A stretch of 64,000 bases of DNA from Bacteroidales bacterium (GCA_003141895.1 PLNT01000010.1:76112-140111); one strand, 5' to 3'. Numbered from the stretch's first letter, positions 1-8,603 are shown. Numbers and translations are program-made. The notes: generated from the letters alone by a model not told the origin.

Positions 1-1228
1 TGAAGAAGGTGAGCCACATAAAAAAAATGAAAATAGGTATCCCCAGATATTTGTCTGTCAGATAATTATCAATAACCTTTGTATTCCCTTTTGTTCTGAC
101 AATTCCTGGTTTAAGAGTCTCTTTTAACGCTCCTGAAATAAATCCATAACGAAGATCGGTGATCACCGTTTCAATGGGCTCAGAATATAATTTCTCAAGC
201 CTTGCATATTCCTTTTTCCCTATCTCAATAATCTCAGATGAATTTATGCATCGGGTAATGCTTTTTGAAAATTCCTTGTCATTCTCAAGCAACTCAATTG
301 CCAGATATCTGGCTGATATAATATTTGTGAAGGACCTGTTTTCCTCAATTTTTATCCTTGATTGAATTGCACAGATAGAATTTTCGATCTCAGTCCCGTA
401 ATTGATATGGATATGCCTTACTACAGGTTCCCTCGACTCATATACCTCGATGATCTTATCAAAGAGGTCATTAATTCCCTTCCCTTTTGAACTAACTGTC
501 GGAACAACCGGTATTCCCAACAACTTACCAAGAGACGGGTGATCAAGAATATCTCCTTTTTTCTCCAGCTCATCATACATGTTAAGTGCAATAACAATCT
601 GAACACCCATATCAATCAATTGAGAAGTCAGATACAGGTTCCTTTCCAGATTGGATGCATCAATAATATTGACTACTACATCAGGTTTATTATCGAATAT
701 ATAGTTTCTGAGATAAATTTCTTCCGGAGAATAACTTTTAATTGAGTAAGTTCCCGGGAGGTCTACAATTGAAAATGTATACCCTGATTGTTTATATGTT
801 GCTTCTTTGGAATCAACTGTAACACCTGCATAATTCCCGACTTTTTCCTTTGATCCTGACGCAAAGTTAAATAAGGTGGTCTTCCCTGAATTTGGATTTC
901 CGACCAGGGCAACCTGAATATGTTTTGTTTTTTCTAACCATGATCCATTCTCTTCTTCAGATGTAAGTATGCCATTGGATATCTGGTGCCCTTTTGACTT
1001 ATTTTCAATATCAACCTCAATGAGTTGAGCTTCACTGTTTCTTAATGAGATATGATATCCCATTATTTTATATTCTATTGGATCCCTGAGCGGTGCCTTT
1101 TTTATTACCTGCACCTTTTCCCCGACAACAAATCCCATTTCTGAAAGCCGTTGCCTGAATTGACCTCGTCCCTTGATTTTCAGAATTATCCCCTCTTCTC
1201 CCTCATTGAGATCATATAATGTAACCAT
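1..1228 (-). CDS. feoB: FeoA-FeoB fusion ferrous iron transporter (3' part cut by window edge)
   Basis: Read by hand from the minus strand: 409 codons from an ATG at 1228 run open to the window edge. Residues 1 to about 75 form a FeoA (SH3-like) domain. A FeoB GTPase domain follows, with the G1 loop GNPNSGKTTLF, G3 DLPGT and G4 NMYD. The frame then enters the start of the first membrane helix (GIPIFIFFMWLTFF), where the window ends. FeoB is the GTP-dependent inner-membrane Fe(II) importer and FeoA its accessory domain; fusion of the two is common in Bacteroidota. The transport domain lies outside the window. Confidence 0.93.
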   Translation of the reverse strand, partial: MVTLYDLNEGEEGIILKIKGRGQFRQRLSEMGFVVGEKVQVIKKAPLRDPIEYKIMGYHISLRNSEAQLIEVDIENKSKGHQISNGILTSEEENGSWLEKTKHIQVALVGNPNSGKTTLFNFASGSKEKVGNYAGVTVDSKEATYKQSGYTFSIVDLPGTYSIKSYSPEEIYLRNYIFDNKPDVVVNIIDASNLERNLYLTSQLIDMGVQIVIALNMYDELEKKGDILDHPSLGKLLGIPVVPTVSSKGKGINDLFDKIIEVYESREPVVRHIHINYGTEIENSICAIQSRIKIEENRSFTNIISARYLAIELLENDKEFSKSITRCINSSEIIEIGKKEYARLEKLYSEPIETVITDLRYGFISGALKETLKPGIVRTKGNTKVIDNYLTDKYLGIPIFIFFMWLTFF

Positions 1229-1284
1229 CGATTAGTTTAAGTTCATGTAGATAACCTTGATTAATTGATATTGTTCAGAAAACA

Positions 1285-1375
1285 GGTGCTGGGTGTTGGG
1301 TCCTGGGTGCTGGATCCTGGGTTTGTTATATATCAAATTCAAACCAGCACCGAGCATCCAGCAACCAGTACCCGG
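1285..1375. repeat. Intergenic inverted repeat of ctgggt/ccagca units
   Basis: The left arm (1285-1324) repeats a unit close to GGTGCTGGGT three to four times. The right arm (1341-1375) carries the complementary units (CCAGCA, CCAGTACCC). The arms can fold into one long imperfect hairpin between the stop of the yhcH-like gene and feoAB. It looks like a dispersed repeat rather than a simple terminator because it is made of tandem units and has no T-tract. Confidence 0.6.
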
Positions 1376-1377
1376 AC

Positions 1378-1989
1378 CTAGTTCACTTTTAGTTTAATCA
1401 CAATTTTCCGCACCGGTGAGTTAACTTCGACTTTCAGACCCGGACGATGTGCATCATCAGGGAAGAAGATAAAGAAGTTATCCTGCGAAGCCAGATAATT
1501 TACTTTTTTAGCGACAGTAACAAATTCAATATCCTTTGTTTCATCGTAAGGCGTAATAAGATCTTTAACTGTTGAGATCGGAGCAATATTCATTATCTCT
1601 TTTCCACTGATTACATACTGGATGTCAATGTATTTTCTGTGAGCTTCTAAATTAGCGGCTTCATCGTTTTTTGTAACATATTCACTTACTGTTGCAAACA
1701 GATTATCTCCATCAATATCATATCGTTTCAATTCCAGTTTCGATAAATCATTATTTTTTAAAAACCTGAATGCTTTCTCCCATCTTGGCTTGTTTTTAAA
1801 GTAAGAGATTGCAAATTCTCTTTTATTTACCGACGCATCGGGACTAACTTTCCATCCTTCCGACCAATCGTTTTTTGAAAACCATTTTTCAATTTTCTTA
1901 TTACTCCAGGTAGCAGGATCAGAATCACTTCCGTTTCCCATTAATCCATAGAAACTTATAAATATCATCGTAAGAGCAATTAATTTCAT
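1378..1989 (-). CDS. YhcH/YjgK/YiaL family protein (DUF386), exported form
   Basis: 203 residues. An N-terminal hydrophobic stretch (about residues 1-18) looks like a signal peptide. The body, about residues 50-203, matches the YhcH/YjgK/YiaL cupin-like family: the EAHRKYIDIQYVISGKE block, then FFIFFPDDAHRPGL and a C-terminal KIVIKLKV strand. These proteins are linked to sialic acid or other sugar catabolism, and the His and Asp/Glu positions of the cupin are present. No sugar-catabolism genes are next to it, so the substrate is unknown. A signal peptide is unusual for this mostly cytoplasmic family. Confidence 0.82.
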   Translation of the reverse strand: MKLIALTMIFISFYGLMGNGSDSDPATWSNKKIEKWFSKNDWSEGWKVSPDASVNKREFAISYFKNKPRWEKAFRFLKNNDLSKLELKRYDIDGDNLFATVSEYVTKNDEAANLEAHRKYIDIQYVISGKEIMNIAPISTVKDLITPYDETKDIEFVTVAKKVNYLASQDNFFIFFPDDAHRPGLKVEVNSPVRKIVIKLKVN

Positions 1990-2011
1990 AACCCTAAAAT
2001 TTCTTATGCTC

Positions 2012-2019
2012 CAAAATTA
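2012..2019 (-). promoter_or_regulatory. Possible -7 element for the yhcH-like gene
   Basis: TAATTTTG on the minus strand matches the Bacteroidota -7 consensus TAnnTTTG, 22 bases ahead of the start codon. No TTG is seen at the expected -33 spacing. Confidence 0.3.
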
Positions 2020-2045
2020 ACAAAAATGGAATCACTAACTGAAAT

Positions 2046-2163
2046 CTAAAAAATAATCGCATAGAATTTTAAAAGTCCCTTCTTATCAAATGGTTCAGAT
2101 ATAAAACCTGAGCAGCCGCACTCAATTGCTTTATTCCTTTTTTGCATTTCAACCGATAATAAT
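2046..2163 (-). pseudogene. Remnant of a response-regulator receiver domain
   Basis: A minus-strand frame of about 38 codons ends at a TAG (2046-2048). It reads as the end of a CheY-like receiver domain: a VEMQKRNKAIECGCSGFISE stretch continues as PFDKKGLLKFY. This matches the usual pattern of alpha-4, then a GC/AGxxxFIxKP loop, then alpha-5. The conserved Lys before Pro is Glu here. No start codon or upstream receiver half is present, so it is a decayed fragment. Confidence 0.6.
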
Positions 2164-2172
2164 TTAAATTTG
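2141..2172 (+). promoter_or_regulatory. Promoter of the PQQ-propeller gene
   Basis: TTTG at 2141-2144, a 20-base spacer and TAAATTTG at 2165-2172 match both the -33 and -7 elements of the Bacteroidota housekeeping promoter. The gene start is 36 bases downstream. The -33 box lies inside the decayed receiver-domain remnant. Confidence 0.6.
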
Positions 2173-2207
2173 AGGGTAAGTACCTTTAAAGAAAAAAATC
2201 AAAAACT

Positions 2208-3428
2208 ATGAAAAAATTTAATATTATTCTCATCGTCATCAGCGCCTTTATGATCCTCGGCTCTTCCATCACCAGTGCTCAGGATTGGACACAATGGCGC
2301 GGATCGGCACGCGATGGTAAGGTAACAGGATTCAAACCGCCCGCTGCCTGGCCAGCTGAACTTAAACAAGAATGGAAAGTAGCAGTTGGGACAGGTGATG
2401 CCACTCCGGTACTGGCCGGTGGCAAGATCTATCTTAATACAAGGCAGGGTGACCAGGAAGTTGTATTATGTCTGGATGCAGTTACAGGCAAAGAAATATG
2501 GAGAAACCAATATCCATCTATGGCTGTGACAGGTCCTGCAAGCTCGCATCCGGGGCCAAGAGGCACTCCTTCAGTGGCAAATGGGAAAGTAGTAACTTTC
2601 GGTGCCGCAGGCATCCTTTCATGTCTTGATGCTGCTACCGGCAAATTGCTATGGAGAAAAGATAATCCGAATAACCTCGTCCCTCAATTTTTTACCGGTT
2701 TGTCTCCACTTATTGTTGATAATTTATGCATTGTTCATACCGGTGCAAAGGATAATGGAGAAATACTTGCGCTCGAACTTAATACCGGAAATGAAAAATG
2801 GAAGCTGGCAGGAGATGGCCCCTCATATTCGTCACCATCAGTGATGAATATCAGTGGTGTAAAACATCTGATTATACAAACGGAAAAAAATCTGATGGGA
2901 CTGAATCTTGCCGATGGGAAAGTCTTATGGCAGATTGCTACTCCGGTTCAGCAAAGGTATTACAGCTGTGTGAGTCCTTATATTGATGGACAAACAATTT
3001 ATCTGACAGGCCAGGGTACGGGAATGAAAGCAATTAAAATTGAAAAATCGGGAAATGATTATACTACGAAAGAGCTCTGGAGCAATACCGCTGTAGGCGC
3101 AAAATGGAATACACCTATACTGAAAGACGGGTTTCTTTACGGGTTCACTGATCAGAAAAGAATTTACTGTCTCAATGTAACAACAGGTCAGACAGCCTGG
3201 ATAGATAATGCAGTCAACAGTGATTTTGCTACTATAGTTGATTGCGGTTCAGTTATAGTGGGTTTACCAAGCACTGCAAATTTTATTGTTTTCAAACCCG
3301 AATCAGGTGCTTATACAGAAATTAAAAAATATAAAGTTTCAGATACTCCAATATATTCATATCCGGTCATTGCCGGAGATAAAATTTATATAAAGGACGC
3401 TGAAAACCTGATGATGTATAAACTGTAG
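2208..3428 (+). CDS. Exported PQQ-binding-like beta-propeller repeat protein
   Basis: 406 residues with a typical Sec signal peptide (MKKFN, hydrophobic core, cleavage near SAQDW at about residue 25). The mature part has repeated blade motifs of the PQQ/quinoprotein type: AVTGKEIW, AATGKLLW, NTGNEKW, ADGKVLW and TTGQTAW. Each is a G-x-x-x-W turn between strands. Such propellers can be enzymes or binding scaffolds. No dehydrogenase calcium or cofactor ligands were identified, so the function is unknown. It is a single gene with its own promoter, followed by a strong hairpin. Confidence 0.85.
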   Translation: MKKFNIILIVISAFMILGSSITSAQDWTQWRGSARDGKVTGFKPPAAWPAELKQEWKVAVGTGDATPVLAGGKIYLNTRQGDQEVVLCLDAVTGKEIWRNQYPSMAVTGPASSHPGPRGTPSVANGKVVTFGAAGILSCLDAATGKLLWRKDNPNNLVPQFFTGLSPLIVDNLCIVHTGAKDNGEILALELNTGNEKWKLAGDGPSYSSPSVMNISGVKHLIIQTEKNLMGLNLADGKVLWQIATPVQQRYYSCVSPYIDGQTIYLTGQGTGMKAIKIEKSGNDYTTKELWSNTAVGAKWNTPILKDGFLYGFTDQKRIYCLNVTTGQTAWIDNAVNSDFATIVDCGSVIVGLPSTANFIVFKPESGAYTEIKKYKVSDTPIYSYPVIAGDKIYIKDAENLMMYKL

Positions 3429-3450
3429 AAACCTTTAGAAGCCTCTCCCC

Positions 3451-3478
3451 AAGCCCCTCCCCCAAGGGGGAGGGGCTT
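3451..3478. repeat. Perfect G/C-rich palindrome after the propeller gene
   Basis: Two perfectly complementary 13-base arms (AAGCCCCTCCCCC and its complement) are separated by AA. It lies 22 bases after the propeller stop and 26 bases before the DUF559 start. It could end transcription, but similar palindromes recur in many gaps of this window, so it is also a member of a dispersed family. Confidence 0.7.
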
Positions 3479-3504
3479 AAAATTGGATTTTTAATTTAAG
3501 GTTT

Positions 3505-3936
3505 ATGGCTTATCTTGGAAAATCCGTTGATAGACAAATGTACTTTGGGGCACAACCAAATCTTTTCAGATTGGCCCTTAGAATGCGCAATAATGCTACT
3601 CAAGCAGAGAAAATGCTATGGAAGCACCTAAAGAAATACAGATCACAAGGATATATTTTTAGGAGACAACATCCCATAGATTTTTATATAGCTGATTTTT
3701 ATTGCCATAAATTAAAACTTGTCATTGAAGTCGATGGTGAAATACATAATCTAGAAGAGGTAAATGAACACGATGAGAGTAGAACCGGACACCTGGAAAA
3801 ATATGGAATAAAGTTGATCAGGTTTACTAACGAGGAAATCCTTAAAAATGAGGAACTTGTGCTTCAACAAATCAGGGAATTTATAGTTAAGCTAGCCTCC
3901 CCCGCTCTCCTGGGAGCGGGGGACGGGAGGGGGTGA
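3505..3936 (+). CDS. DUF559 domain protein, Vsr-like PD-(D/E)XK nuclease
   Basis: 143 residues. The DUF559 core covers about residues 25-130: LRNNxT-type opening (RMRNNATQAEKMLW), then FRRQHPIDFYIADFYC and KLVIEVDGEIHN. The Asp of IDFY and the Glu of EVDG are the likely PD-(D/E)XK metal ligands, and the fold is related to the very-short-patch-repair endonuclease. The physiological role of DUF559 proteins is not established. The last 10 or so codons (after EFIVKLASPA) are read from a G/C-rich palindromic repeat, and another palindrome lies just upstream, so the gene is bracketed by repeats. Confidence 0.87.
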   Translation: MAYLGKSVDRQMYFGAQPNLFRLALRMRNNATQAEKMLWKHLKKYRSQGYIFRRQHPIDFYIADFYCHKLKLVIEVDGEIHNLEEVNEHDESRTGHLEKYGIKLIRFTNEEILKNEELVLQQIREFIVKLASPALLGAGDGRG

Positions 3937-3971
3937 GGCATTCTACCTTCGGGGGACTAGAAGGGGTGAGG
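3893..3971. repeat. Composite G/C-rich inverted repeat overlapping the DUF559 3' end
   Basis: Arms of the type CCTCCCCCGCTC and GAGCGGGGGACGGGAGG fold around a short centre at about 3897-3931. A second partner sequence (GGGGTGAGG) follows at 3963-3971. The first part encodes the C-terminal residues of the DUF559 protein. The same purine-strand/pyrimidine-strand composition is seen at 7683, 8604, 13825, 32780 and 54651. Confidence 0.65.
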
Positions 3972-3972
3972 T

Positions 3973-4749
3973 TTACCAGACTTTCTCCATCAGGAGAATA
4001 TTCCTCAGTTCGTTTGGTGTTATATTTTCCCTGATCTCACCGGTATCTACAACTGAAATATTTCCTGATTCTTCTGACAGGACAATTATCAATGCATCGG
4101 AATGCTCTGACATACCAATCGCCGCACGGTGACGCATCCCATAACGCGGTGGTAAATTGACCTGGTCGGTGGTAGGAAGCGGACATCGTGCAGCAAGAAT
4201 TAACCCTCCTTCAATCAGAACAGCACCATCATGCAAAGGTGTATTCTTGAAAAAAATGGTTTCAAGCAATTCAGCACTGATCTGTGCTTTAAGTATTTCT
4301 CCGCCTTCAGAGAAAAGTGCAAGACTGCTTTTCCGTCCGATAACGATCAAAGCACCTGTACGGTTTGAAGAAAGCCGTTCACATGCTTTCACAATTTCTT
4401 CTGCCTCACGCGGACTTGAAGGCTGATTTGACACAAAAGAGAATAACCTGTTCAGTGAAAACCGGCTGTTTATTATATATCTGTTTCCGATTACAAGTAA
4501 AAATCTTCTCACTTCCTGCTGAAATACTATAATAAGGGCTATTACACCAACACCTATTACCTGCCCGAGTAATCCGCTGATCAGCTCCATATTCAACGCT
4601 TTTACAATAATCCAGAACAGATATATAAAAAATATCCCAAGAAAAATACTGAGTGCAGCTGTACCTCTTATGAGCCTGTATAGCTGAAACATTACAGTTG
4701 CAACAAGAACTATATCAATTATATCGAGTATGGTTATGTGGAAAGGCAT
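3973..4749 (-). CDS. dacA: Diadenylate cyclase (c-di-AMP synthase), CdaA/DacA type
   Basis: 258 residues. Three predicted membrane helices (about residues 5-25, 30-50 and 55-80) precede a DisA_N catalytic domain. The signature DGA (174-176) and RHR (206-208, in GMRHRAAIG) motifs that bind ATP are intact. The enzyme joins two ATP to c-di-AMP, a second messenger for turgor and cell-wall control. It follows folP on the same strand, a conserved pairing in Bacteroidota, but 139 bases of repeats separate them here. Confidence 0.95.
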   Translation of the reverse strand: MPFHITILDIIDIVLVATVMFQLYRLIRGTAALSIFLGIFFIYLFWIIVKALNMELISGLLGQVIGVGVIALIIVFQQEVRRFLLVIGNRYIINSRFSLNRLFSFVSNQPSSPREAEEIVKACERLSSNRTGALIVIGRKSSLALFSEGGEILKAQISAELLETIFFKNTPLHDGAVLIEGGLILAARCPLPTTDQVNLPPRYGMRHRAAIGMSEHSDALIIVLSEESGNISVVDTGEIRENITPNELRNILLMEKVW

Positions 4750-4750
4750 A

Positions 4751-4888
4751 TTCTGGTTTCTGGTTACTGGTTACTTTTCAGTTGTTTAGCGGTCATTGCG
4801 GGTGAAGCCAATCTTTTTTACTGTTTCTTGTTTACTATTTACCACTCAGTTACTTTTCTGTCATTGCGAACGAAGTGAAGCAATCTTC
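4751..4888. repeat. Intergenic repeat cluster between folP and dacA
   Basis: The gap holds tandem TTCTGGT/TACTGGT units (4751-4774) and two partial copies of a cattgcg...gaagcaatct repeat (4794-4814 and 4861-4885). The latter is a widespread intergenic repeat form in Bacteroidota and other phyla. A reverse-oriented copy lies at 59868-59897. Confidence 0.55.
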
Positions 4889-5737
4889 TTATAATTCTTT
4901 TAGTTTACTGACCAGTTTAATCGTTTGCACAGCCTCCCTGACATCATGAACTCTCAGAATATCAACACCTTTCATAAGAGCTACAGCATTTAGAGCGGTA
5001 GTTCCGTTAAGAGCATCATCAGGAGTAATATTGAGTGTCTTCCATATCATCCCTTTACGGGATAAACCGACAAGTAAAGGTAATCCGGTTATTGAGAAAT
5101 CACTGAGTTTCCGTAGAAGTTCAAAATTCTGATCTGTTGTTTTCCCGAATCCTATTCCAGGATCAATGATAATATCTTTTATTCCCGCCGACCTCAATTT
5201 AAATATTTTTCCCCCGAACCATCTCAGAATATCAGCAACTATATCATCATAAACCGGATTATCCTGCATGGTACTTGGATTACCCTTCATATGCATCAAT
5301 ATATATGGCACGTTCAGCTTTTCAATCGTTTCGAACATTCTGATGTCGCCTTCTCCGCCTGAGATATCATTGATTATTTGCGCACCACAATCCATCACTG
5401 CCTCTCTGGCGACATCAGCCCTGAAGGTATCTACAGAAATAATTGCATCAGGAAATTCTCTGTTTATGAGCCTTATAGCTCTGAATACCCTTTCGCTCTC
5501 CTCTTCAATAGTGATATCTTTTGCCCCTGGTCTAGAGGAATACCCGCCAACATCAAGTATATCAACGCCATCTTCAATCATAGTCGCTGCAGCTTTAACT
5601 ATCTCTCCATCTGTATTATACCGGCTCTTTTTGTAAAAAGAATCAGGTGTAGTATTTAGTATTCCCATCACTCTGGGTACTTTAAGATCAAGCAGTCTGC
5701 CGCCTGTGTTAATATATCTTGGTTTTTCCTGAAACAT
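4889..5737 (-). CDS. folP: Dihydropteroate synthase
   Basis: 282 residues, a normal length for a TIM-barrel DHPS. Signature motifs: GILNTTPDSF (25-34), DVGGYSSRPGA (62-72), SVDTFRADVA, DPGIGFGKT and GLSRKGMI. It condenses p-aminobenzoate with 6-hydroxymethyl-dihydropterin diphosphate in folate synthesis and is the sulfonamide target. It is first in the folP-dacA pair and divergent from tmk. Confidence 0.96.
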   Translation of the reverse strand: MFQEKPRYINTGGRLLDLKVPRVMGILNTTPDSFYKKSRYNTDGEIVKAAATMIEDGVDILDVGGYSSRPGAKDITIEEESERVFRAIRLINREFPDAIISVDTFRADVAREAVMDCGAQIINDISGGEGDIRMFETIEKLNVPYILMHMKGNPSTMQDNPVYDDIVADILRWFGGKIFKLRSAGIKDIIIDPGIGFGKTTDQNFELLRKLSDFSITGLPLLVGLSRKGMIWKTLNITPDDALNGTTALNAVALMKGVDILRVHDVREAVQTIKLVSKLKEL

Positions 5738-5777
5738 ATTTTTTTAAGAATAGACGAAATTAGCGAAAATTGGTTAC

Positions 5778-5785
5778 TACATTTG
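5778..5785 (+). promoter_or_regulatory. Possible -7 element for tmk
   Basis: TACATTTG matches TAnnTTTG, 20 bases before the tmk ATG. It lies inside the longer open frame upstream, which supports choosing the internal ATG at 5806. No -33 TTG is present at the right spacing. Confidence 0.35.
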
Positions 5786-5805
5786 TACTTACAGAAATAA
5801 TTTAC

Positions 5806-6495
5806 ATGAATAAGCTTTTTGTAATTGAGGGAGTTGATGGAGCCGGTAAATCCACCCAGATAAAATTATTAAACGATTTTTTTTCAAAAAAAGGATATAA
5901 CTGTGAATACTTGCACTTTCCGAGGACGGAAACACCATATTTCGGAGAGCTTATCGCCAGGTTTTTAAGAGGAGAATTCGGGTCACTCAATGATGTGGAT
6001 CCCTATCTTGTTGCTGTATTATATGCAGGCGACAGGAAAGACTCATCTGAACTGATATCAGGATGGTTAAAAGAAGGCAGGATAGTGCTGCTCGACAGGT
6101 ATACTTATTCTAATATTGCCTATCAGTGTGCCAAGTTAAAGGAAACATCTGACCAGATTAAGCTAATGAAATGGATACTGGATCTGGAGTTCAGTCATTT
6201 TGCAATTCCACGTCCCGGTCTTAATATTTTCCTTGATGTTCCATTTGCTTTTGCTGAAAATAATCTGGCAAAAACAAGAACGGGAAATGACCGTGATTAT
6301 CTCAACGGAAGCAGGGACATTCATGAAGAGAGCATGACATTTCAGAAGAATGTCAGGGATATTTACCTCAGAGTATCAGAAAAAGACAATACACTTGCAG
6401 TTATCGATTGCAGTAATAGAAAGGGAGAGATGCTTGGTCCTTCTGAAATATTCGATCTCATTATTAAAGTTTTCAAAGAGAGAAAGCTTACCTGA
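5806..6495 (+). CDS. tmk: Thymidylate kinase (dTMP kinase)
   Basis: 229 residues from the ATG at 5806. The P-loop EGVDGAGKST lies at residues 8-17, as is normal for the family, so the 12 extra codons of the longer frame were left out. The DRY-type motif (LLDRYTYSNIAYQ) and a lid region with TRTGNDRDYLNG are present. It phosphorylates dTMP to dTDP for DNA synthesis. The stop is one base ahead of the next start, so the two genes are probably cotranscribed. Confidence 0.92.
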   Translation: MNKLFVIEGVDGAGKSTQIKLLNDFFSKKGYNCEYLHFPRTETPYFGELIARFLRGEFGSLNDVDPYLVAVLYAGDRKDSSELISGWLKEGRIVLLDRYTYSNIAYQCAKLKETSDQIKLMKWILDLEFSHFAIPRPGLNIFLDVPFAFAENNLAKTRTGNDRDYLNGSRDIHEESMTFQKNVRDIYLRVSEKDNTLAVIDCSNRKGEMLGPSEIFDLIIKVFKERKLT

Positions 6496-6496
6496 A

Positions 6497-7609
6497 ATGA
6501 AGATATTAAGAATTGTAAGCAGAATAATTATTGGTCTGGTATTTATCTTTTCAGGTGTGGTAAAAGCAATTGATCCACTTGGAACTGCTTATAAATTTCA
6601 TGACTATTTTCAGGCATTTAATCTGGGATTTCTAAATAGCCTGAGCCTGCCGCTCGCCATGTTATTGTTTACAGCCGAATTTATATCCGGCATCTCGGTA
6701 CTCACAGGATTGCGGTTTAAAACCGGGATATGGGGAACTATAATTCTCATGACGATTTTCACACCTGTTACATTTATTCTTGCACTAACCAATCCCGTTT
6801 CCGATTGTGGGTGCTTTGGAGATGCCATTCATCTAACAAACTGGCAGACATTCGGAAAAAACATTGTATTGGTACTCTTCCTGTTAATCCTCTTTAAAGA
6901 GAGAGATCAATTTAAAAAGATCCAAAAAAGAAAAATAGAATGGCCGGTAATATCAGTTGTTATAGTCCTGTTTATTTTATTTTCACTTGTCAATCTCAGA
7001 TATCTCCCTGTTATTGATTTTCTTTCATACAAAAAAGGAGTAAAAATTGCCGATAAAATGGTTGTCCCGGAGGGTGTCCTGGTTGATGTGTACAGGACAA
7101 CCTTTATTTATGAAAAAAACGGAGTAAAGAAAGAGTTCAGCCTCAATAATTATCCTTCAAATGATTCTTCATGGAAGTTCATTGACCAGAAATCTGTACT
7201 TATAAGAAAAGGATATGTACCTCCTATTCACGATTTTCAGATTACTGATCAGTCTGGAGATAACCTTACAAATGAAATATTATCAAATAAAGGGTACTCA
7301 GTGCTTATGATCTCAAAAAAACTTTCCGAAGCAGGTGGAAAATATTTAACCACCGGTTTCGGACTTGGCAAATATTGCATAGCTAAGGGTATAAGTTTCT
7401 ATGTAATTAGCTCTTCAGGAAAGGACGAGATAAAAAGTTATGAAAACGGACTGACCTTTTGTTCTGCTGATGAGACAACCTTAAAAACAATGGTCAGGGC
7501 AAATCCGGGATACATTCTGCTAAAAGATGGGGTGATTCTAAATAAATGGTCATGGGCAAATGTTCCTGGGGAGGGCTGGTTTGGAAAACTATCAGATAAT
7601 TACAAATAA
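6497..7609 (+). CDS. BT_3928-type DoxX/MauE membrane protein with C-terminal thioredoxin-like region
   Basis: 370 residues from the ATG at 6497, one base after the tmk stop. The N-terminal half has four or so helices of the DoxX/MauE kind: IIIGLVFIFSGVVKAIDP at the start, then a conserved NPVSDCGCFGDAI loop whose CGC cysteines suggest redox chemistry, and a helix at about residues 150-170. The rest, about residues 180-370, is soluble and resembles a degenerate thioredoxin-like domain. It resembles the Bacteroidota BT_3928 family. No function is established; a role in envelope redox is inferred. Confidence 0.78.
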   Translation: MKILRIVSRIIIGLVFIFSGVVKAIDPLGTAYKFHDYFQAFNLGFLNSLSLPLAMLLFTAEFISGISVLTGLRFKTGIWGTIILMTIFTPVTFILALTNPVSDCGCFGDAIHLTNWQTFGKNIVLVLFLLILFKERDQFKKIQKRKIEWPVISVVIVLFILFSLVNLRYLPVIDFLSYKKGVKIADKMVVPEGVLVDVYRTTFIYEKNGVKKEFSLNNYPSNDSSWKFIDQKSVLIRKGYVPPIHDFQITDQSGDNLTNEILSNKGYSVLMISKKLSEAGGKYLTTGFGLGKYCIAKGISFYVISSSGKDEIKSYENGLTFCSADETTLKTMVRANPGYILLKDGVILNKWSWANVPGEGWFGKLSDNYK

Positions 7610-7682
7610 TAATATTAATTTTAAAGATTAATTGAATTTATTTATATTAATTATTCCAAAGTTATTTTTTTACAATATCTTT

Positions 7683-7780
7683 TACCCCCTTCCCTCCCGA
7701 TAGCTATCGGGACTTCCCCCACAGGGGAAAGGGCAAAACAAGACATTTCCCCCTTGGGGGAAACAGCAAAGGGGGTAATT
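7683..7780. repeat. Composite palindromic repeat with nested TCCCGAT...ATCGGGA element
   Basis: An outer pair (TTACCCCCTT with AAAGGGGGTAA) encloses two smaller palindromes. One is CCCGATAGCTATCGGG at 7696-7711; the other is TTTCCCCCTTGGGGGAAA at 7746-7763. The section 7683-7733 is nearly identical to the reverse complement of 54680-54730. It fills most of the gap before tpiA. Confidence 0.75.
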
Positions 7781-7837
7781 TCAATTCAAAAACAGACATT
7801 ATAAATAGAAAAATAGTATAATTTAAACTTTGCTTTT

Positions 7838-8596
7838 ATGAGAAAGAAAATTGTTGCCGGAAACTGGAAAATGAATATGGATTTGGCTGAAGGATTGAAG
7901 TTCGCCGGATCGCTTGAAAAATATTTTAAAGAAAAACCCGCTGAAAAGGCTCAGGTTATATTATGTCCGCCATTTATACACCTGGCAGGCATTTCAGAAA
8001 TTATTAAACATGGGAAAATAGCTCTGGGTGCACAAAACTGCGCATCAGATGCATCAGGAGCTTATACAGGCGAAGTATCTGCATGGATGATAAAGAGTAC
8101 AGGTGCTCAATATGTTATTTTAGGACATTCTGAAAGAAGAACGTACTACCATGAGGATGATAAACTAATAAATAAGAAAACTTTACTGGCAATCAACAGC
8201 GGTTTAAAAGTTATTTTCTGTATCGGTGAAGTAAAAAGCGAAAGAGAAGCAGGGCAACATTTTCTTATTGTCAGAAGACAATTGGAAGAAGGATTATTCA
8301 GTCTTACAGAGGAGCAGATTGATATGATTGTTATTGCTTATGAACCGGTATGGGCAATTGGCACCGGATTAACTGCAACTCCTGATCAGGCACAGGAAAT
8401 GCATAAATTTATACGTGAACAGGTTAAAGAAAAATACGGAAATGATTGTGCAAAAAAACTGCCAATTCTTTACGGAGGAAGCTGCAAACCATCAAATGCT
8501 GCTGAGATATTTTCAAAACCCGATGTTGATGGTGGTTTGATAGGTGGGGCCGCTCTCAAAAAAGAAGATTTCACGGCAATTGCTGAGGCATTTTAA
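7838..8596 (+). CDS. tpiA: Triose-phosphate isomerase
   Basis: 252 residues, full length. Catalytic residues are present: K11 in GNWKMN, H97 in ILGHSERR and E169 in [11 protein letters not shown]. The phosphate-binding [10 protein letters not shown] and GGLIGGAAL loops follow. It interconverts dihydroxyacetone phosphate and glyceraldehyde 3-phosphate in glycolysis. It stands alone between repeat-rich gaps. Confidence 0.97.
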   Translation: MRKKIVAGNWKMNMDLAEGLKFAGSLEKYFKEKPAEKAQVILCPPFIHLAGISEIIKHGKIALGAQNCASDASGAYTGEVSAWMIKSTGAQYVILGHSERRTYYHEDDKLINKKTLLAINSGLKVIFCIGEVKSEREAGQHFLIVRRQLEEGLFSLTEEQIDMIVIAYEPVWAIGTGLTATPDQAQEMHKFIREQVKEKYGNDCAKKLPILYGGSCKPSNAAEIFSKPDVDGGLIGGAALKKEDFTAIAEAF

Positions 8597-8603
8597 CCCC
8601 TCC

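Noticed and set aside
1285-1375. Possible CRISPR-like repeat from the ctgggt units
   Set aside because: Units are short, adjacent and without spacers, and the arms are inverted. No cas gene is in the window.
4157-4426. Plus-strand frame of 89 codons inside dacA
   Set aside because: It lies fully opposite the conserved catalytic region of dacA and its product has no domain pattern.
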